In this document: positions 30,975 to 40,282 of the stretch, in pieces | Layout: every line of letters starts with the position of its first letter | How positions within the stretch are numbered: the stretch's first letter is position 1 | From: Telmatobacter sp. DSM 110680 | GTDB lineage: Bacteria > Acidobacteriota > Terriglobia > Terriglobales > Acidobacteriaceae | Direction of reading: 5' to 3' | Assembly (NCBI RefSeq): GCF_039994875.1 | Contig: NZ_CP121196.1 | Location: forward strand, 4,712,001-4,776,000 | DNA: 64,000 bases | The notes under the pieces: model-generated | The model's input: only the letters and a program-made list of their open reading frames with translations | Told to the model about the DNA's origin: nothing | Databases searched by the model: none | Made by a program: the position numbers and the translations under genes

Positions 30975-33530
30975 TTATTCCACCCGCAGAGCTCGAACCG
31001 GATTGATAGCCGCTGCACGTCGCGCCGGAACAAGGCTTGCTACCAGAGCGCAAAGTGCCAGGGCAGCAATGGAGCCACCCAAAGCCATCGGGTCCCAACC
31101 CTTCACTTCGTACAACTGCGACGCGATGAGGCGCGCGCATCCGATGGATACCGGAATCCCGATGAGCAGGCCAATAAGAATCTGCACGAAGGCTCCGCGG
31201 AGAACCATGGCAACCACCTGCGCGCGATTTGCGCCGAGCGCAATACGAACACCGATTTCGCCTGTGCGACGCTCCACACCGTAGGCTGTGACGCCGTAGA
31301 GGCCCACCGCTGCTAGCACTAGCGCAAGGATGCCGAACAGTCCGGTCAATTGCGAAACGGAGCGTTCCTGCTCCATTCGATCCGCTACCTGTTGCTCCAT
31401 GGTGCGCATACTAATCAGCGTCAGGTTCGAATCCACCTCCGCAAACGCACGACGCACCTGCGGCTCCAGGCCCTGCATACTGCCATGCAACTCGAGTACC
31501 ACGGATTCGATGAGGTGCGACCGGTCTTCGATCATCTGCGACATTGCCGTGTTGTAATGGCCGCGCTGGGCAAGCGGCACAAAGAGCAATGGCATTCTCC
31601 AGTGGCCGCTCGGATCGGTATAGTTCGCCGTGCGAACCACGCCCACAATCTCATACATCCCGCTGTACTGCTCATCGTTCATGCCGAAATGGGTGCCTAA
31701 CGGCTCTTCTCCCGGCTTAAAAAACTTCTTCACGAAAGCTTCGTCCACCACGGCGACATTCGGTGTTGAGGCTGTGTCCTGCTCCGTGATACTGCGCCCG
31801 CGCAGAATGCGCTGACCCATGGTTTCAAGGTAGCCCGCACTGACGCGATCCCAGGACGATGCATTATCTCCATTGACATCGACTTTGCCTTGTCCCTGGC
31901 GCGCAATCATCGCGTCCCAGTTATTTGTGAATGGCGAATACATGCCCATGGCGACGTGCTGGACGCCCGGAATCTGCTCCAGCCGCTGGCGCAGCGCACG
32001 ATAGGTCGCGTCAAGTTTTTCAGGGGAATAGGAAGAGAAGGGAGCATTGACGCGCAGGCTGACGCGGTGGTCGGTTTCGAATCCGAAGTTCTGGTGCTCC
32101 ATCTTCATGAGGCTGCGCGTGAGAAGTCCCGCGCCCGTCAGCAGCACAACAGACAGAGTAGCCTGCACCACAACCAGCGCCTTCTGGGGTAATGCGCGTC
32201 CGTCGCGGGTGCTGCGACCGGCACCATGCAAAACCAATGCTGGGTTGGTCCGCGACGCAAACCATGCTGGCGCGGTGCCAAACAGCAGCCCCGTCACCAA
32301 CGCCATACCGAATGCAAACCCCAGCACCGCGAGCGATGGCTTGGCATCGATTGGTACGAAATGCGCCGAGTGAAATGCGAGCGCGACAATCAGCTTGACG
32401 CCTGCAAACGCAATGAAGATTCCCGCTGCGCCGCCAAGCACCGCGAGCACCAGGCTCTCCGTGAGCGACTGCCGCACCAACCGCGTCTTTGTCGCGCCCA
32501 TTGCCAGGCGAACCGCCGCTTGTGTACCACGAGCTGAACCTCGAGCCAGGAACAGGTTTGCAAGATTCGCGCATGCAATCAGCAGCACCTGTCCGCAGAC
32601 CACCATGAGAATGCGCAGGCTGCTCTGGTAGCCGGCCTTCATCTCTGCAACTCCTCCGCCGGCAGGCACAATGTTCACGATCTCGGTTGGTAGCACTTTT
32701 TTCAGCTGATCGAGATATTGCGGATACTCCGCTCCGAGTTCGCTCAGCAGCCAGTCACGGGTGATCGTCGTAAACCGCGCCGCCATGCCATCCGTCTTCG
32801 CATCCGGCTTAAGCCGCCCAATGATCCGCAGCCATGCCAATGGCGTTTTCAACGTAGTGTTCTGACCTGCAAGCATGGGCTCCTGCTGCAGTGGCACAAA
32901 TATCTCCGGAGGATCGCTGCGGAGCGTCTCGCCAAAGAATCCCGGCGGCGTGATGCCAACGATCGTGAAGGGGTGACCATCGATCAGAAAGGCAGAGCCG
33001 ACCACCTTCGGGTCCGACCCATACTCCTGCTGCCACACGCGATGACTCAGCATTGCTGCAGGTGCCGCAGAGGGCTGATCGTCGGACTGAAGCAACGTAC
33101 GTCCCGCGTATGCATTCACTCCGAATGTCGCGAAATAATTTCCGGAAACGTACTCGCTGCGCAGTGGCTTTGCTGGCTCTTTGCTCTCGGCGCGACGCAC
33201 ACTGAAGCTGGAAAACCAGGACTCAAATGCTGCGGTCTGCTCAAATTCCGGTGCCGCGGCCGCGATTCGCTGGTACAGCGTATAGGGAAACAGTCCCCAT
33301 TCTTTCTGTGGACCGATCTGCCCGCAGCAATTCATTCCTGCACCCACTCGGTAGAGCCGTCCTGGATCGGCCACCGGCAGTGACTTCATCATCACGCTGT
33401 CAATCAGAGAGAAGATCGCGGTTGTCGCGCCAATTCCAAGCGCGAGGGTAAGCATCGCTGTCAGCGTGAATACAGGCGACAAGCGCATCTGCCGCAACGC
33501 ATAAAGAACATCCTGACGCAACGTACGCAT
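30975..33530 (-). CDS. Acidobacterial duplicated orphan permease (MacB/FtsX type), copy 2
   Basis: Membrane protein of about 851 residues with the same two-half architecture as the copy at 26587-29082: N-terminal QDVLYALRQMRLSPVFTLTAML, first helix with LALGIGATTAIFS, MacB_PCD-type periplasmic domain, helix cluster with ANLANLFLARGSARGTQAAVRLAMGATK, a second periplasmic domain, and the C-terminal helices ending AAAINPVRALRVE. No ATPase gene adjoins it. The start is set at the ATG preceded by GAGAGGG; the frame is open 8 codons upstream. The two copies are diverged and lie in opposite orientations around the M28 peptidase gene. Confidence 0.9.
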   Translation of the reverse strand: MRTLRQDVLYALRQMRLSPVFTLTAMLTLALGIGATTAIFSLIDSVMMKSLPVADPGRLYRVGAGMNCCGQIGPQKEWGLFPYTLYQRIAAAAPEFEQTAAFESWFSSFSVRRAESKEPAKPLRSEYVSGNYFATFGVNAYAGRTLLQSDDQPSAAPAAMLSHRVWQQEYGSDPKVVGSAFLIDGHPFTIVGITPPGFFGETLRSDPPEIFVPLQQEPMLAGQNTTLKTPLAWLRIIGRLKPDAKTDGMAARFTTITRDWLLSELGAEYPQYLDQLKKVLPTEIVNIVPAGGGVAEMKAGYQSSLRILMVVCGQVLLIACANLANLFLARGSARGTQAAVRLAMGATKTRLVRQSLTESLVLAVLGGAAGIFIAFAGVKLIVALAFHSAHFVPIDAKPSLAVLGFAFGMALVTGLLFGTAPAWFASRTNPALVLHGAGRSTRDGRALPQKALVVVQATLSVVLLTGAGLLTRSLMKMEHQNFGFETDHRVSLRVNAPFSSYSPEKLDATYRALRQRLEQIPGVQHVAMGMYSPFTNNWDAMIARQGQGKVDVNGDNASSWDRVSAGYLETMGQRILRGRSITEQDTASTPNVAVVDEAFVKKFFKPGEEPLGTHFGMNDEQYSGMYEIVGVVRTANYTDPSGHWRMPLLFVPLAQRGHYNTAMSQMIEDRSHLIESVVLELHGSMQGLEPQVRRAFAEVDSNLTLISMRTMEQQVADRMEQERSVSQLTGLFGILALVLAAVGLYGVTAYGVERRTGEIGVRIALGANRAQVVAMVLRGAFVQILIGLLIGIPVSIGCARLIASQLYEVKGWDPMALGGSIAALALCALVASLVPARRAAAINPVRALRVE

Positions 33531-33758
33531 CGCATACCCTCTCGTGACCTTCATCTGGGGAATTGCAATGAATATACGCTCAGGAGGACGACAATGTTCC
33601 CCGCTTTACAGAGGCGGGATTTGTCACAAATCTCGAGCGTCTCCTATGCACACCACTGACGGAAACGGCTCGAGATTTTGACGCGCCAAACTTACCTCAC
33701 CGGGATCCTGCCCAGAATTTCCTGGGGAGAAACAACGGGTAATAAGTAATCAGGTCAA

Positions 33759-34103
33759 TCAGGCAGGCTCTTTGCTCTCGCTGGGGTTTGCGGCGAAACC
33801 GCCACAGCGCGCACTCCAGCTTTGGCGAAGCTTCTCGCGTTCCTCCGGAGTCATCTTGTCCCACCTTGCCCTGCGTCCGCGCGGTCCGCGATTGCCTCCG
33901 CCTGAACCCCAGCTGCCGAACAAAATGCGGCTGAGCAGGAGTAAACCGAGAGCCTGCCAGAAGCTGATCAGATGCCATCCGAAAAGTGGCGGAAGAAGCC
34001 AGTTCCACAGATGCATCACCAGCTCGCCAAAGAGCCACACAAATAACACGATGGCCGGCGGAGCGATCAATGCTATCCAAAGCTTTTTCATAGCGTTCCT
34101 CAT
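33759..34103 (-). CDS. Small membrane protein coupled to ECF sigma factor
   Basis: Protein of 114 residues with two hydrophobic segments (about 7-30 and 42-62), then a Gly/Arg-rich linker (GSWGSGGGNRGPRGRR) and a polar tail with MTPEEREKLRQSW. Its ATG overlaps the TGA of the sigma factor gene by 4 bases, so it is translated with it. Position and topology suggest it could control the sigma factor at the membrane, but it lacks a recognisable anti-sigma (ZAS or RskA) domain. One cytosolic or periplasmic Cys (RCGG) is present. Family not known to me beyond being a common companion of ECF genes. Confidence 0.7.
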   Translation of the reverse strand: MRNAMKKLWIALIAPPAIVLFVWLFGELVMHLWNWLLPPLFGWHLISFWQALGLLLLSRILFGSWGSGGGNRGPRGRRARWDKMTPEEREKLRQSWSARCGGFAANPSESKEPA

Positions 34104-34663
34104 TTCTCCATAAACTCGTCGTGAAGGTTCTGCAATCGCTTGCGCAGGTGCAGAACTGCATATCGTTTGCGTGAGAGCAGCGTGTTCACGCTTACTTCGC
34201 TCTCAGCCGCAAGTTCTTTGAAGCTGCGGCCTTCCAATTCATGAGCGACAAAGACATCTCTCTGCTCAGCGGGCAATTCAGCCAGAGCGTGCTGCAGCTC
34301 ATCGAGCAGGAGACCGCGAAAATACTGCGCCTCAGGACCAGCCTCGGGCGAAGGCAGCAGGTCTTCCACATCGAGCAGAACGCCGTCCTCGTCTTCCTGC
34401 AGCGCGTCGCTGAAGGCTTCCGGACGCTTCTTGCGGAACATGTCCGTAATACGGTTACGCGCCACGCGGAAGAGCCAGCCTGTGACGAATTCGATCGGCA
34501 TCATAAGACGAGACGCTTCCACCAACTCGGCAAAAACATCTTGCAGAAGGTCGTCCGCGTCAGCATCGTTCGCTACCCGGCGGCGAATGAAGCTGCGTAG
34601 CCGAGGTCGCTCTTTGGCGATGACGTCCGCGATTTGCCGGTCTTGCTCGATCATCGCGATCAT
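34100..34663 (-). CDS. ECF-type RNA polymerase sigma factor
   Basis: Sigma-70 family factor of 187 residues with only regions 2 and 4. Region 2 shows RSFIRRRV, DADDLLQDVFAELV (2.2, core binding) and WLFRVARNRITDMFRKK (2.3-2.4, -10 melting). A 45-residue acidic linker (EDEDGVLLDVEDLLP) follows. Region 4 is LAELPAEQRDVFVAHELEGRSFKELAAES and VNTLLSRKRYAVLHLRKRL (-35 recognition). The coupled small membrane protein gene is directly downstream. Extracytoplasmic stress response is the usual role; the signal is unknown. Confidence 0.92.
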   Translation of the reverse strand: MIAMIEQDRQIADVIAKERPRLRSFIRRRVANDADADDLLQDVFAELVEASRLMMPIEFVTGWLFRVARNRITDMFRKKRPEAFSDALQEDEDGVLLDVEDLLPSPEAGPEAQYFRGLLLDELQHALAELPAEQRDVFVAHELEGRSFKELAAESEVSVNTLLSRKRYAVLHLRKRLQNLHDEFMEK

Positions 34664-34836
34664 GACTCGATGGCCTACCCATCTACTGGGCTAGACGGAT
34701 GAGATCCGCAGATATTGTAGGAATTCACGAGGTTTGAAAAAGAATTTGACTGTGGCGAGGATTATATTCTCGCTGGAAGATACAGCCGATGCGCTGCGTT
34801 CGCTCGAAAGCAGGTTCCCTCGGGACTGCGCTAGCG

Positions 34837-35895
34837 TCAGTGAACGATTGGCAGTGCCTCCGGACATGCATTCAATACTTCATCTGTATTTGTATTTTTA
34901 TGACCCCGTCTCTTTGCATCGGCAATTGCGAGACTCAACGCGGTTAGCTCGCGCGACTCTGCCTGCCTATCACCCAATTCGTGATAAATAGAGGCGGCCT
35001 GACCATAGAACTTATGCGCCGCGAGTGACTCGCCCATGCGAGAGTACGTAACGGCGATGCTGTTCAGAGTCATAGCCTCCACCGTTCGATCCTTGCTTTT
35101 GCGAGTCAAATCAAGTTCCCGCTCAAACGACGCCAGTGCCTCGATGTTGTCTCCCGACGCGGTGTAAACCACCGCAATATTATTGAGCGCAGTTGCTTCT
35201 CCAGCAAGGTTTGACAGATCGTGATAAGCGCTTCGCGCCTTTTGAAAATAGTCAACGGCTTTGCGCTTATTGCCCGCTGCGAAGTAGGCGAGTCCGATGT
35301 TATTCAACACGGTCGCCTGGCCGCCTCGATCGCTGACCAGCGTATATCCCTCCAATGCTGCCTGATCGAACCGAAGTGCTTCTGCGCCGTCGCGCAACCT
35401 GCGGAAAATCTCGGCAATCTTGCCTAGAGTCGCAGCTTCCCTGCCCCGATCCAAACGGTGCCACATCGGAAGTGCCTGCTTATAAGCGTCCAGCGCTTTT
35501 TGATCCATGCTCAAGGCGGTATATGCGGAAGCCATCTCGCAGAGTTCCGTTGCCGTAAGAACCTCCGCATTCAACTGGCGATAGAGCGCGAGCGAGTTTG
35601 AGAATGCCTCAAGCGCATCCTCGAATCGTTCGTTTGAATAATTCAGCAATCCAATCGCGCGAAAAGCGTGGGCTTCACCCTGAGCGTCTCCCCGTTTGCG
35701 TGCATCCTTCAGCGCGTCTTCGAGTTCATTCAGATCTTCCTGCGCCTGCGGGGAAAGCGGCGCCGTTCTGAGTCCGAATACCTCGGAAGCACTCGCGTCG
35801 CGCGTGTCAGGCGCACGGGCCGCCATGAGGGGTGTTTCGATAAGAACCAAGGTCACGAAGAACAACACTTGCAGGAATCTGCCAAGTCGATACAT
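34837..35895 (-). CDS. Exported TPR-repeat protein
   Basis: Protein of 352 residues. Hydrophobic N-terminus (about 6-26, ETPLMAARA) as signal peptide. From about residue 65 to 325 there are at least six TPR units of the 40-residue kind, for example AIGLLNYSNERFEDALEAF, GLAYFAAGNKRKAVDYF, AVVYTASGDNIEALASF and AVTYSRMGESLAAHKFYG, with the LNNI pattern between them. Such repeats bind other proteins. No catalytic domain is attached. Stands alone, so the partner is unknown. Confidence 0.82.
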   Translation of the reverse strand: MYRLGRFLQVLFFVTLVLIETPLMAARAPDTRDASASEVFGLRTAPLSPQAQEDLNELEDALKDARKRGDAQGEAHAFRAIGLLNYSNERFEDALEAFSNSLALYRQLNAEVLTATELCEMASAYTALSMDQKALDAYKQALPMWHRLDRGREAATLGKIAEIFRRLRDGAEALRFDQAALEGYTLVSDRGGQATVLNNIGLAYFAAGNKRKAVDYFQKARSAYHDLSNLAGEATALNNIAVVYTASGDNIEALASFERELDLTRKSKDRTVEAMTLNSIAVTYSRMGESLAAHKFYGQAASIYHELGDRQAESRELTALSLAIADAKRRGHKNTNTDEVLNACPEALPIVH

Positions 35896-36182
35896 AGCCG
35901 GACCTCCATCGCTTTGTGAAGGGACCCGCTCAAAATTGATCCGACCTCCGCCCTTAAGGCTGGGGAAGTAGGGGAATTCTGGAAATTTAACCCAGATTTG
36001 TCATCAGATCAACGACAAAATCAGCTTGAAATCGCTTTCACTTCACCGGCTTGGCCGGCTTGGATTTCCCCGCCCCTTCCACCTTTCGGGTATTACCAAC
36101 CGCCTGCGGGTGATGGCGATCCTCCTGCGAGAGCGCAATCCTTGTGCTGTCTCACGCTGAATCCGAAGAAAGCGAGAAAATC
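35896..36182. other. Intergenic region, nothing recognised
   Basis: About 290 bases between the TPR gene start and a possible small ORF. Apart from a short direct repeat (CCGGCTTGG twice, near 36047-36064) I see no structure. Confidence 0.3.
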
Positions 36183-36281
36183 ATGTTCGGTTTCGTGATG
36201 GTTTTAGCTCTCGTTCTGGTCACAGTAGTCTCCCCCTTCGCTGTCATGGCCAGGGCGAAAGACAAATCTCGCCGCAGGTAA
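36183..36281 (+). CDS. Possible 32-residue single-span membrane peptide
   Basis: ATG at 36183 opens 32 codons ending TAA: an N-terminal hydrophobic helix (FGFVMVLALVLVTVVSPFAV) and a basic tail (RAKDKSRRR). The hydrophobic-then-basic pattern is that of a real small inner-membrane peptide with its C-terminus inside, and chance rarely gives it. The ribosome site is weak (GCGAG). Unknown function. Confidence 0.35.
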   Translation: MFGFVMVLALVLVTVVSPFAVMARAKDKSRRR

Positions 36282-36370
36282 TCTTAGGCGCAGCTTGGAT
36301 CGCTTGAACGAGTTCCCCAATTGCGCCAAAGAGTGAAGTGATCGTGAACGCGGGCTGCAGGAGGTGTCAC

Positions 36371-36598
36371 ATGAAGAGATCTACAAAGATTGGAATCATT
36401 GGCGCTGTTCTCTTTGCCAGCATATTCATACCGCCCTATCGCGAGTGGCGTGCGCCCATCAGCGTTGCGTGCGCGGTTTTGGCTTGCCTGCTAGGCGCAC
36501 TGGCTTCTACCAGCGGTCGGAAATGGTGGCTGATTATTCCCGCTTCAATCGTCGCCGGCTTCGCGTTGGATCTCTACCTGGTTATGTACGCGCTGTAA
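36371..36598 (+). CDS. Small two-span membrane protein, unknown
   Basis: Protein of 75 residues with a basic start (MKRSTK), hydrophobic segments at about 7-22, 30-46 and 52-73, and a short charged loop (YREW). A strong ribosome site, GGAGGTG, lies 5 bases before this ATG, so it is chosen over an upstream in-frame ATG at 36338. No family recognised. Lies downstream of the possible 32-residue peptide gene in the same direction. Confidence 0.6.
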   Translation: MKRSTKIGIIGAVLFASIFIPPYREWRAPISVACAVLACLLGALASTSGRKWWLIIPASIVAGFALDLYLVMYAL

Positions 36599-36633
36599 CT
36601 TAGACCGAATCGGCAGCCTTGATGCGCCAAAGA

Positions 36634-37857
36634 CTACTGGCCCGGCGCAGTCAGCCCGAGGGCTCGCACATATCCCGTATTTACTCTTTCGCTGCTGTAG
36701 CGGATCTTGCTCGACAAATCATCGAAAGCCGCCTGGGCATCCTCAGGTGAGGGTCGTGCCGCGATTCGCTTTTCGGCACTGCCGGTTCCACCGGGCATCT
36801 TGCTGAGAGCGATGATCGCGTCCCAGTGCAGCGGGCGATCGAATGTGACTTCGCTCGAAGTAGCGTCCATCTTCTTATAGGGCCAGAAGCACCAGCCGAT
36901 GTGATTTTCTTCAAGTGTCTTAGTGAACGCAGCGACCCACTCGTCCTTGTTCTCGCCCGATTCCCCAAGCCAGATCGGCACCTTGTACTTGTCGCGGAAT
37001 TCAATATATTCCTTGATGACGCTGGCGTCGGTGGCAGTCCAGTATTTGTGGAAGGTGTACATCACGTTCGAGTCGAATGGTTTGCCGAATACTTTGAAGT
37101 TGCTGTCCCATTGCGCTCCGCCGAGGATGAGCACATGGTTCCGATCGACCTCGCGAACGGCTGCGGAAATCCTGCGATAGAGCGGTTCAAGATCGCCATT
37201 GAAGCGACTCAATTGCGGGAAGTGTGGAATCGGTTCATTGAGCAGATCGTACCCAAGGACGATCGGTTCCCTGCTGTAATGGGCCGCGATGCGATGCCAG
37301 GTCTCGATGGTGTGCTTCTGCGCTTGTGGGCTTAGATAGAGCCACGGATACCCATCGCTGTCGTCGATGTTGGTGCCGGTCTGGCCACCGGGGGCGCAGT
37401 GCAGATCGATGATGATGTAAATGTGATCCTTGCGCGCCCATTGCACAAGCCGGTCCATCAGGCGAAAGCCTTCGGCGTTGTCCGCGTCGAAGAACTTCCA
37501 ATGGATGGGCACGCGCACGGAATTAAATCCCATGGCCTTGATGCGGTCGATGTCGGCCTCGGTGATGTAGTTCTCGCGCCAATCTCTCCAGAATGCATCA
37601 GCCTTGGCCCGGCCGATCAGTTCATAGCTGAGTTGTTCGATCTCACGTGGAGACTGGGCACTGTCCCCCAGGTGAAACATGTAGCCTTCGGGTTCAAACC
37701 AGTTGCCGAGATTCGTACCGCGTAGCATAAGGGGCTTGCCGGACCCGTCTACCAATTCACTGCCCGAGGTGTGTACAAATCGTGACTGGGCGAGAAGAAG
37801 AGAGGCGAATCCGAAGAGGAGAAAACAAGAGGGGACACGAAAGAATCTGCTCAGCAT
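36634..37857 (-). CDS. Secreted glycoside hydrolase family 5 (cellulase-type)
   Basis: Exported enzyme of 407 residues. Signal peptide 1-23 (FGFASLLLAQS). GH5 (beta/alpha)8 motifs in order: MLRGTNLGNWF, FNSVRVPIHW (conserved Arg), IIIDLHCAPGGQ, YDLLNEPIPHFPQ with the acid/base Glu, YTFHKYW with the active-site His/Tyr, and WLGESGENKDEW with the nucleophile Glu. The family cleaves beta-1,4 or related glycosidic bonds in cellulose, mannans or beta-glucans; the subfamily cannot be fixed by eye. About 60 residues follow the barrel with no carbohydrate-binding module. Single gene. Confidence 0.9.
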   Translation of the reverse strand: MLSRFFRVPSCFLLFGFASLLLAQSRFVHTSGSELVDGSGKPLMLRGTNLGNWFEPEGYMFHLGDSAQSPREIEQLSYELIGRAKADAFWRDWRENYITEADIDRIKAMGFNSVRVPIHWKFFDADNAEGFRLMDRLVQWARKDHIYIIIDLHCAPGGQTGTNIDDSDGYPWLYLSPQAQKHTIETWHRIAAHYSREPIVLGYDLLNEPIPHFPQLSRFNGDLEPLYRRISAAVREVDRNHVLILGGAQWDSNFKVFGKPFDSNVMYTFHKYWTATDASVIKEYIEFRDKYKVPIWLGESGENKDEWVAAFTKTLEENHIGWCFWPYKKMDATSSEVTFDRPLHWDAIIALSKMPGGTGSAEKRIAARPSPEDAQAAFDDLSSKIRYSSERVNTGYVRALGLTAPGQ

Positions 37858-37944
37858 GGCGAACCCGAGTATAACGCTTGAGGATTCGCCTGCCCGGCAT
37901 CTGATGTCACGCGGGAGACAAAACTACCGATTGGGCAGCAAGCT

Positions 37945-38817
37945 CTACGATACCGTTTTTGCAACAGGCTTAAGTCCCAGTTCGCGCATGGCAATCTGCA
38001 GATCGGCCCAGGCTTCCTTTTTCTGACGAGGATCGCGGAGCAGGAATGCGGGATGGTAAGTCACGATCAGCTTGCTGCCGCGAAAGGCGTGTGTGCGGCC
38101 GCGAAGTCCGGCAAGAGGCTGACGCTGACCAAGCAGATAAGTAGCCGCGGTCGCACCAAGCGCGACGATCACTTCCGGACGCACCACATCGATCTGGCGA
38201 AACAGAAACGGCGAGCAGGTATTTGCCTCTTCGGGCTCGGGGGTGCGGTTCTGTGGCGGGCGGCACTTGACCACGTTAGCAATGTAGACCTCTTCGCGCT
38301 TCAGGCCCATCGCAGCAATCATGTTGTTGAGCAACTGGCCGGCGCGCCCTACAAAAGGCAGGCCCTGCGCATCTTCATCGGCGCCCGGTCCTTCGCCCAC
38401 AAACATCAGGCGTGCATTAGCGTCACCGTCGGCGAAGACAATCTTGTTACGGCCCTTGTGTAATGCGCAGCGAGTACAGTCGCCGAGGTCTTCGCGAATG
38501 AGTTGAAGCGCCGAAGCGCGATCGTGTGAGGCGACTTCAGTGCCAATGGGCGGTGCGGGTTGAAATGGCTTGCGTGGCGGAATGAGAGTGGTCTCCTCAA
38601 GAGTGGCGGAATTGATTTGTTGTTCGCCCACCCGTTCCTTCGGAATGGAGGGGGCACCCAGGGTTTCTGTGCTGGATGCTACGGGGGCGTCCATCGCTGA
38701 GTCGGCTGTTCGCGCCAACCCGACGGGACGGCGATAAAAATCGGTGAGCCCGAGTTCGCGATAGAAGCGCAGGCGCGCCTCAAGCTCTTCACGGGTTGCA
38801 GGGTCGAGCGCAGGCAA
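37945..38817 (-). CDS. Uracil-DNA glycosylase, family 4 (iron-sulfur type)
   Basis: DNA repair enzyme of 290 residues. The C-terminal ~200 residues are a family 4 UDG: cluster cysteines in DCTRCALHKGRNK, the active-site GEGPGADEDAQGLPFVGRAG, further Cys in NVVKCRPPQNRTPEPEE and TCSPFL, and the leucine-loop HPAFLLR. It excises uracil from deaminated DNA. The N-terminal ~90 residues are a non-conserved Thr/Pro-rich extension after an alpha-helical start (REELEARLRFYRELG), a form seen in other Acidobacteria to my knowledge. It starts 6 bases after the stop of coaBC and likely shares its mRNA. Confidence 0.93.
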   Translation of the reverse strand: MPALDPATREELEARLRFYRELGLTDFYRRPVGLARTADSAMDAPVASSTETLGAPSIPKERVGEQQINSATLEETTLIPPRKPFQPAPPIGTEVASHDRASALQLIREDLGDCTRCALHKGRNKIVFADGDANARLMFVGEGPGADEDAQGLPFVGRAGQLLNNMIAAMGLKREEVYIANVVKCRPPQNRTPEPEEANTCSPFLFRQIDVVRPEVIVALGATAATYLLGQRQPLAGLRGRTHAFRGSKLIVTYHPAFLLRDPRQKKEAWADLQIAMRELGLKPVAKTVS

Positions 38818-38823
38818 TTGAAG

Positions 38824-40122
38824 CTACTCCACAATGATCTGGCGGCGTGAGGTTAGAGGCGCAACGGACTCGCTGAGAACCTTATCCTGCGGCGAGTGTT
38901 CGTCAACTTCAAAAACCAGCGGGCGGGGACGACGCAGCGCAGAAATCTCGTCGAGGATGCGATCGGCAAGTTTGCGCTTGGTCATCTCCGGAAGCTCGAT
39001 GGAGGTTGAAGGCGTAAGGAATGTTGCCGCATTACGCTCGGAATCAATGCCGACGCCTTCGCCGGAGACATCATTCACCACAATGGCGTCAGCGCCTTTA
39101 CGCAGAAGCTTGGCGCGGCCATTCTCCATAGTATTTTGAGTCTCGGCAGCGAAGCCGATAATCAATTGGCCCGGGCGGCGATTCTTGGTGACTTCGGCCA
39201 GGATGTCTTCAGTAGGCGCAAGCTCCAGCACCATGGGTCCGGAGCGCTTGAGCTTTTGCTCGGAAACGCTTACAGGGCGATAATCTGCGACGGCAGCTGC
39301 CTTGATGATCATGGTGGCTTCGACCATGTGTTCCAGCACCGCCTTGCGCATCTCCGCTGCAGTCGTCACACGTACAACTTCACAGCGGGCCGGAGGATGG
39401 AGCGCCGAAGGGCCGCTGATGAGAATGACTTTGGCTCCGCGGCTCTGTGCAGCATCGGCAAGCGCATAGCCCATCTTGCCGCTGGAGCGGTTGCCGATAT
39501 ACCGGACCGGATCGAGCGCTTCGCGTGTGCCTCCCGCGGTAACGAGAACGGTCTCGCCCGCCATGTCGTTGCGGCGCCCCATGGAATGGAAGACAACGTC
39601 GGCGATAGCTTCAGGCTCGGCCATCCGTCCCGCACCGACCATGCCGCAGGCCAGGTCGCCGGTTCCGGGTTCGATGACGCGCACGCCGCGCTGGCGGAGG
39701 ATGTCGAGGTTGGCCTGCACCGCCGGATGCTGCCACATGTGCACATTCATTGCCGGCGCAACAAGCACGTGGGCGGGAGTCGCCAAGTACATGGTCGTCA
39801 GAAAATCGTTGGCCATGCCCTGCGCAAACTTGGCGAGAATGTCCGCCGTGGCCGGCGCGACGACGAGCGCTTCAGTCCATTGGGCTTCGCCGATGTGCTC
39901 AATCGAAGACTCGTAGGTACTTTCGTTAAGGTCGGATTCGTCCCAGAGGCTCGAAATTACTTTGTGGCCGGTGAGAGCGGCAAATGTCAGGGGCTGCACG
40001 AAGCGAGTGGCGGCCTCGGTCATCACTACGTGGACTTCCATGCCACGGCGCTGCAGGGCACGCACCAGTTCCGCCGCTTTGTAGGCCGCAATGCCACCGG
40101 AAACGCCGACTGTTACTCGCAT
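38824..40122 (-). CDS. coaBC: Bifunctional phosphopantothenoylcysteine decarboxylase/phosphopantothenate-cysteine ligase
   Basis: Coenzyme A synthesis enzyme of 432 residues. The N-terminal CoaC flavoprotein half has GVSGGIAAYKAAELVR, the catalytic His in SIEHIGEA, APATADILAKFAQGMANDFL, and PAMNVHMWQHP. The C-terminal CoaB half has TAGGTREALDPVRYIGNRSSGKMG and KAAAVADYRP, with KNRRPGQLIIGFAAET near the CTP site. It converts 4'-phosphopantothenate and Cys to 4'-phosphopantetheine. Gene order gmk-rpoZ-coaBC is conserved in many bacteria; here an opposite-strand pair of genes sits between rpoZ and coaBC. Confidence 0.95.
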   Translation of the reverse strand: MRVTVGVSGGIAAYKAAELVRALQRRGMEVHVVMTEAATRFVQPLTFAALTGHKVISSLWDESDLNESTYESSIEHIGEAQWTEALVVAPATADILAKFAQGMANDFLTTMYLATPAHVLVAPAMNVHMWQHPAVQANLDILRQRGVRVIEPGTGDLACGMVGAGRMAEPEAIADVVFHSMGRRNDMAGETVLVTAGGTREALDPVRYIGNRSSGKMGYALADAAQSRGAKVILISGPSALHPPARCEVVRVTTAAEMRKAVLEHMVEATMIIKAAAVADYRPVSVSEQKLKRSGPMVLELAPTEDILAEVTKNRRPGQLIIGFAAETQNTMENGRAKLLRKGADAIVVNDVSGEGVGIDSERNAATFLTPSTSIELPEMTKRKLADRILDEISALRRPRPLVFEVDEHSPQDKVLSESVAPLTSRRQIIVE

Positions 40123-40282
40123 GGCTCGATTGTATGCCAGTCAACAGTGGACAACTATCAGGACCTAATACCGATCTTCAGCCGCAGTTTTGGCGGCCGC
40201 AGAGAGAAAAAATGACAAGCACACCTGACAAACACTTAGAAATATGTCAAGCTTCATTGTCATTAAGTAAAGGACACCAACC

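Noticed and set aside
39136..40215. Long plus-strand ORF of 359 codons opposite coaBC
   Set aside because: Antisense shadow of a well-identified gene; no ribosome site and low-complexity His/Arg-rich product without domain pattern.
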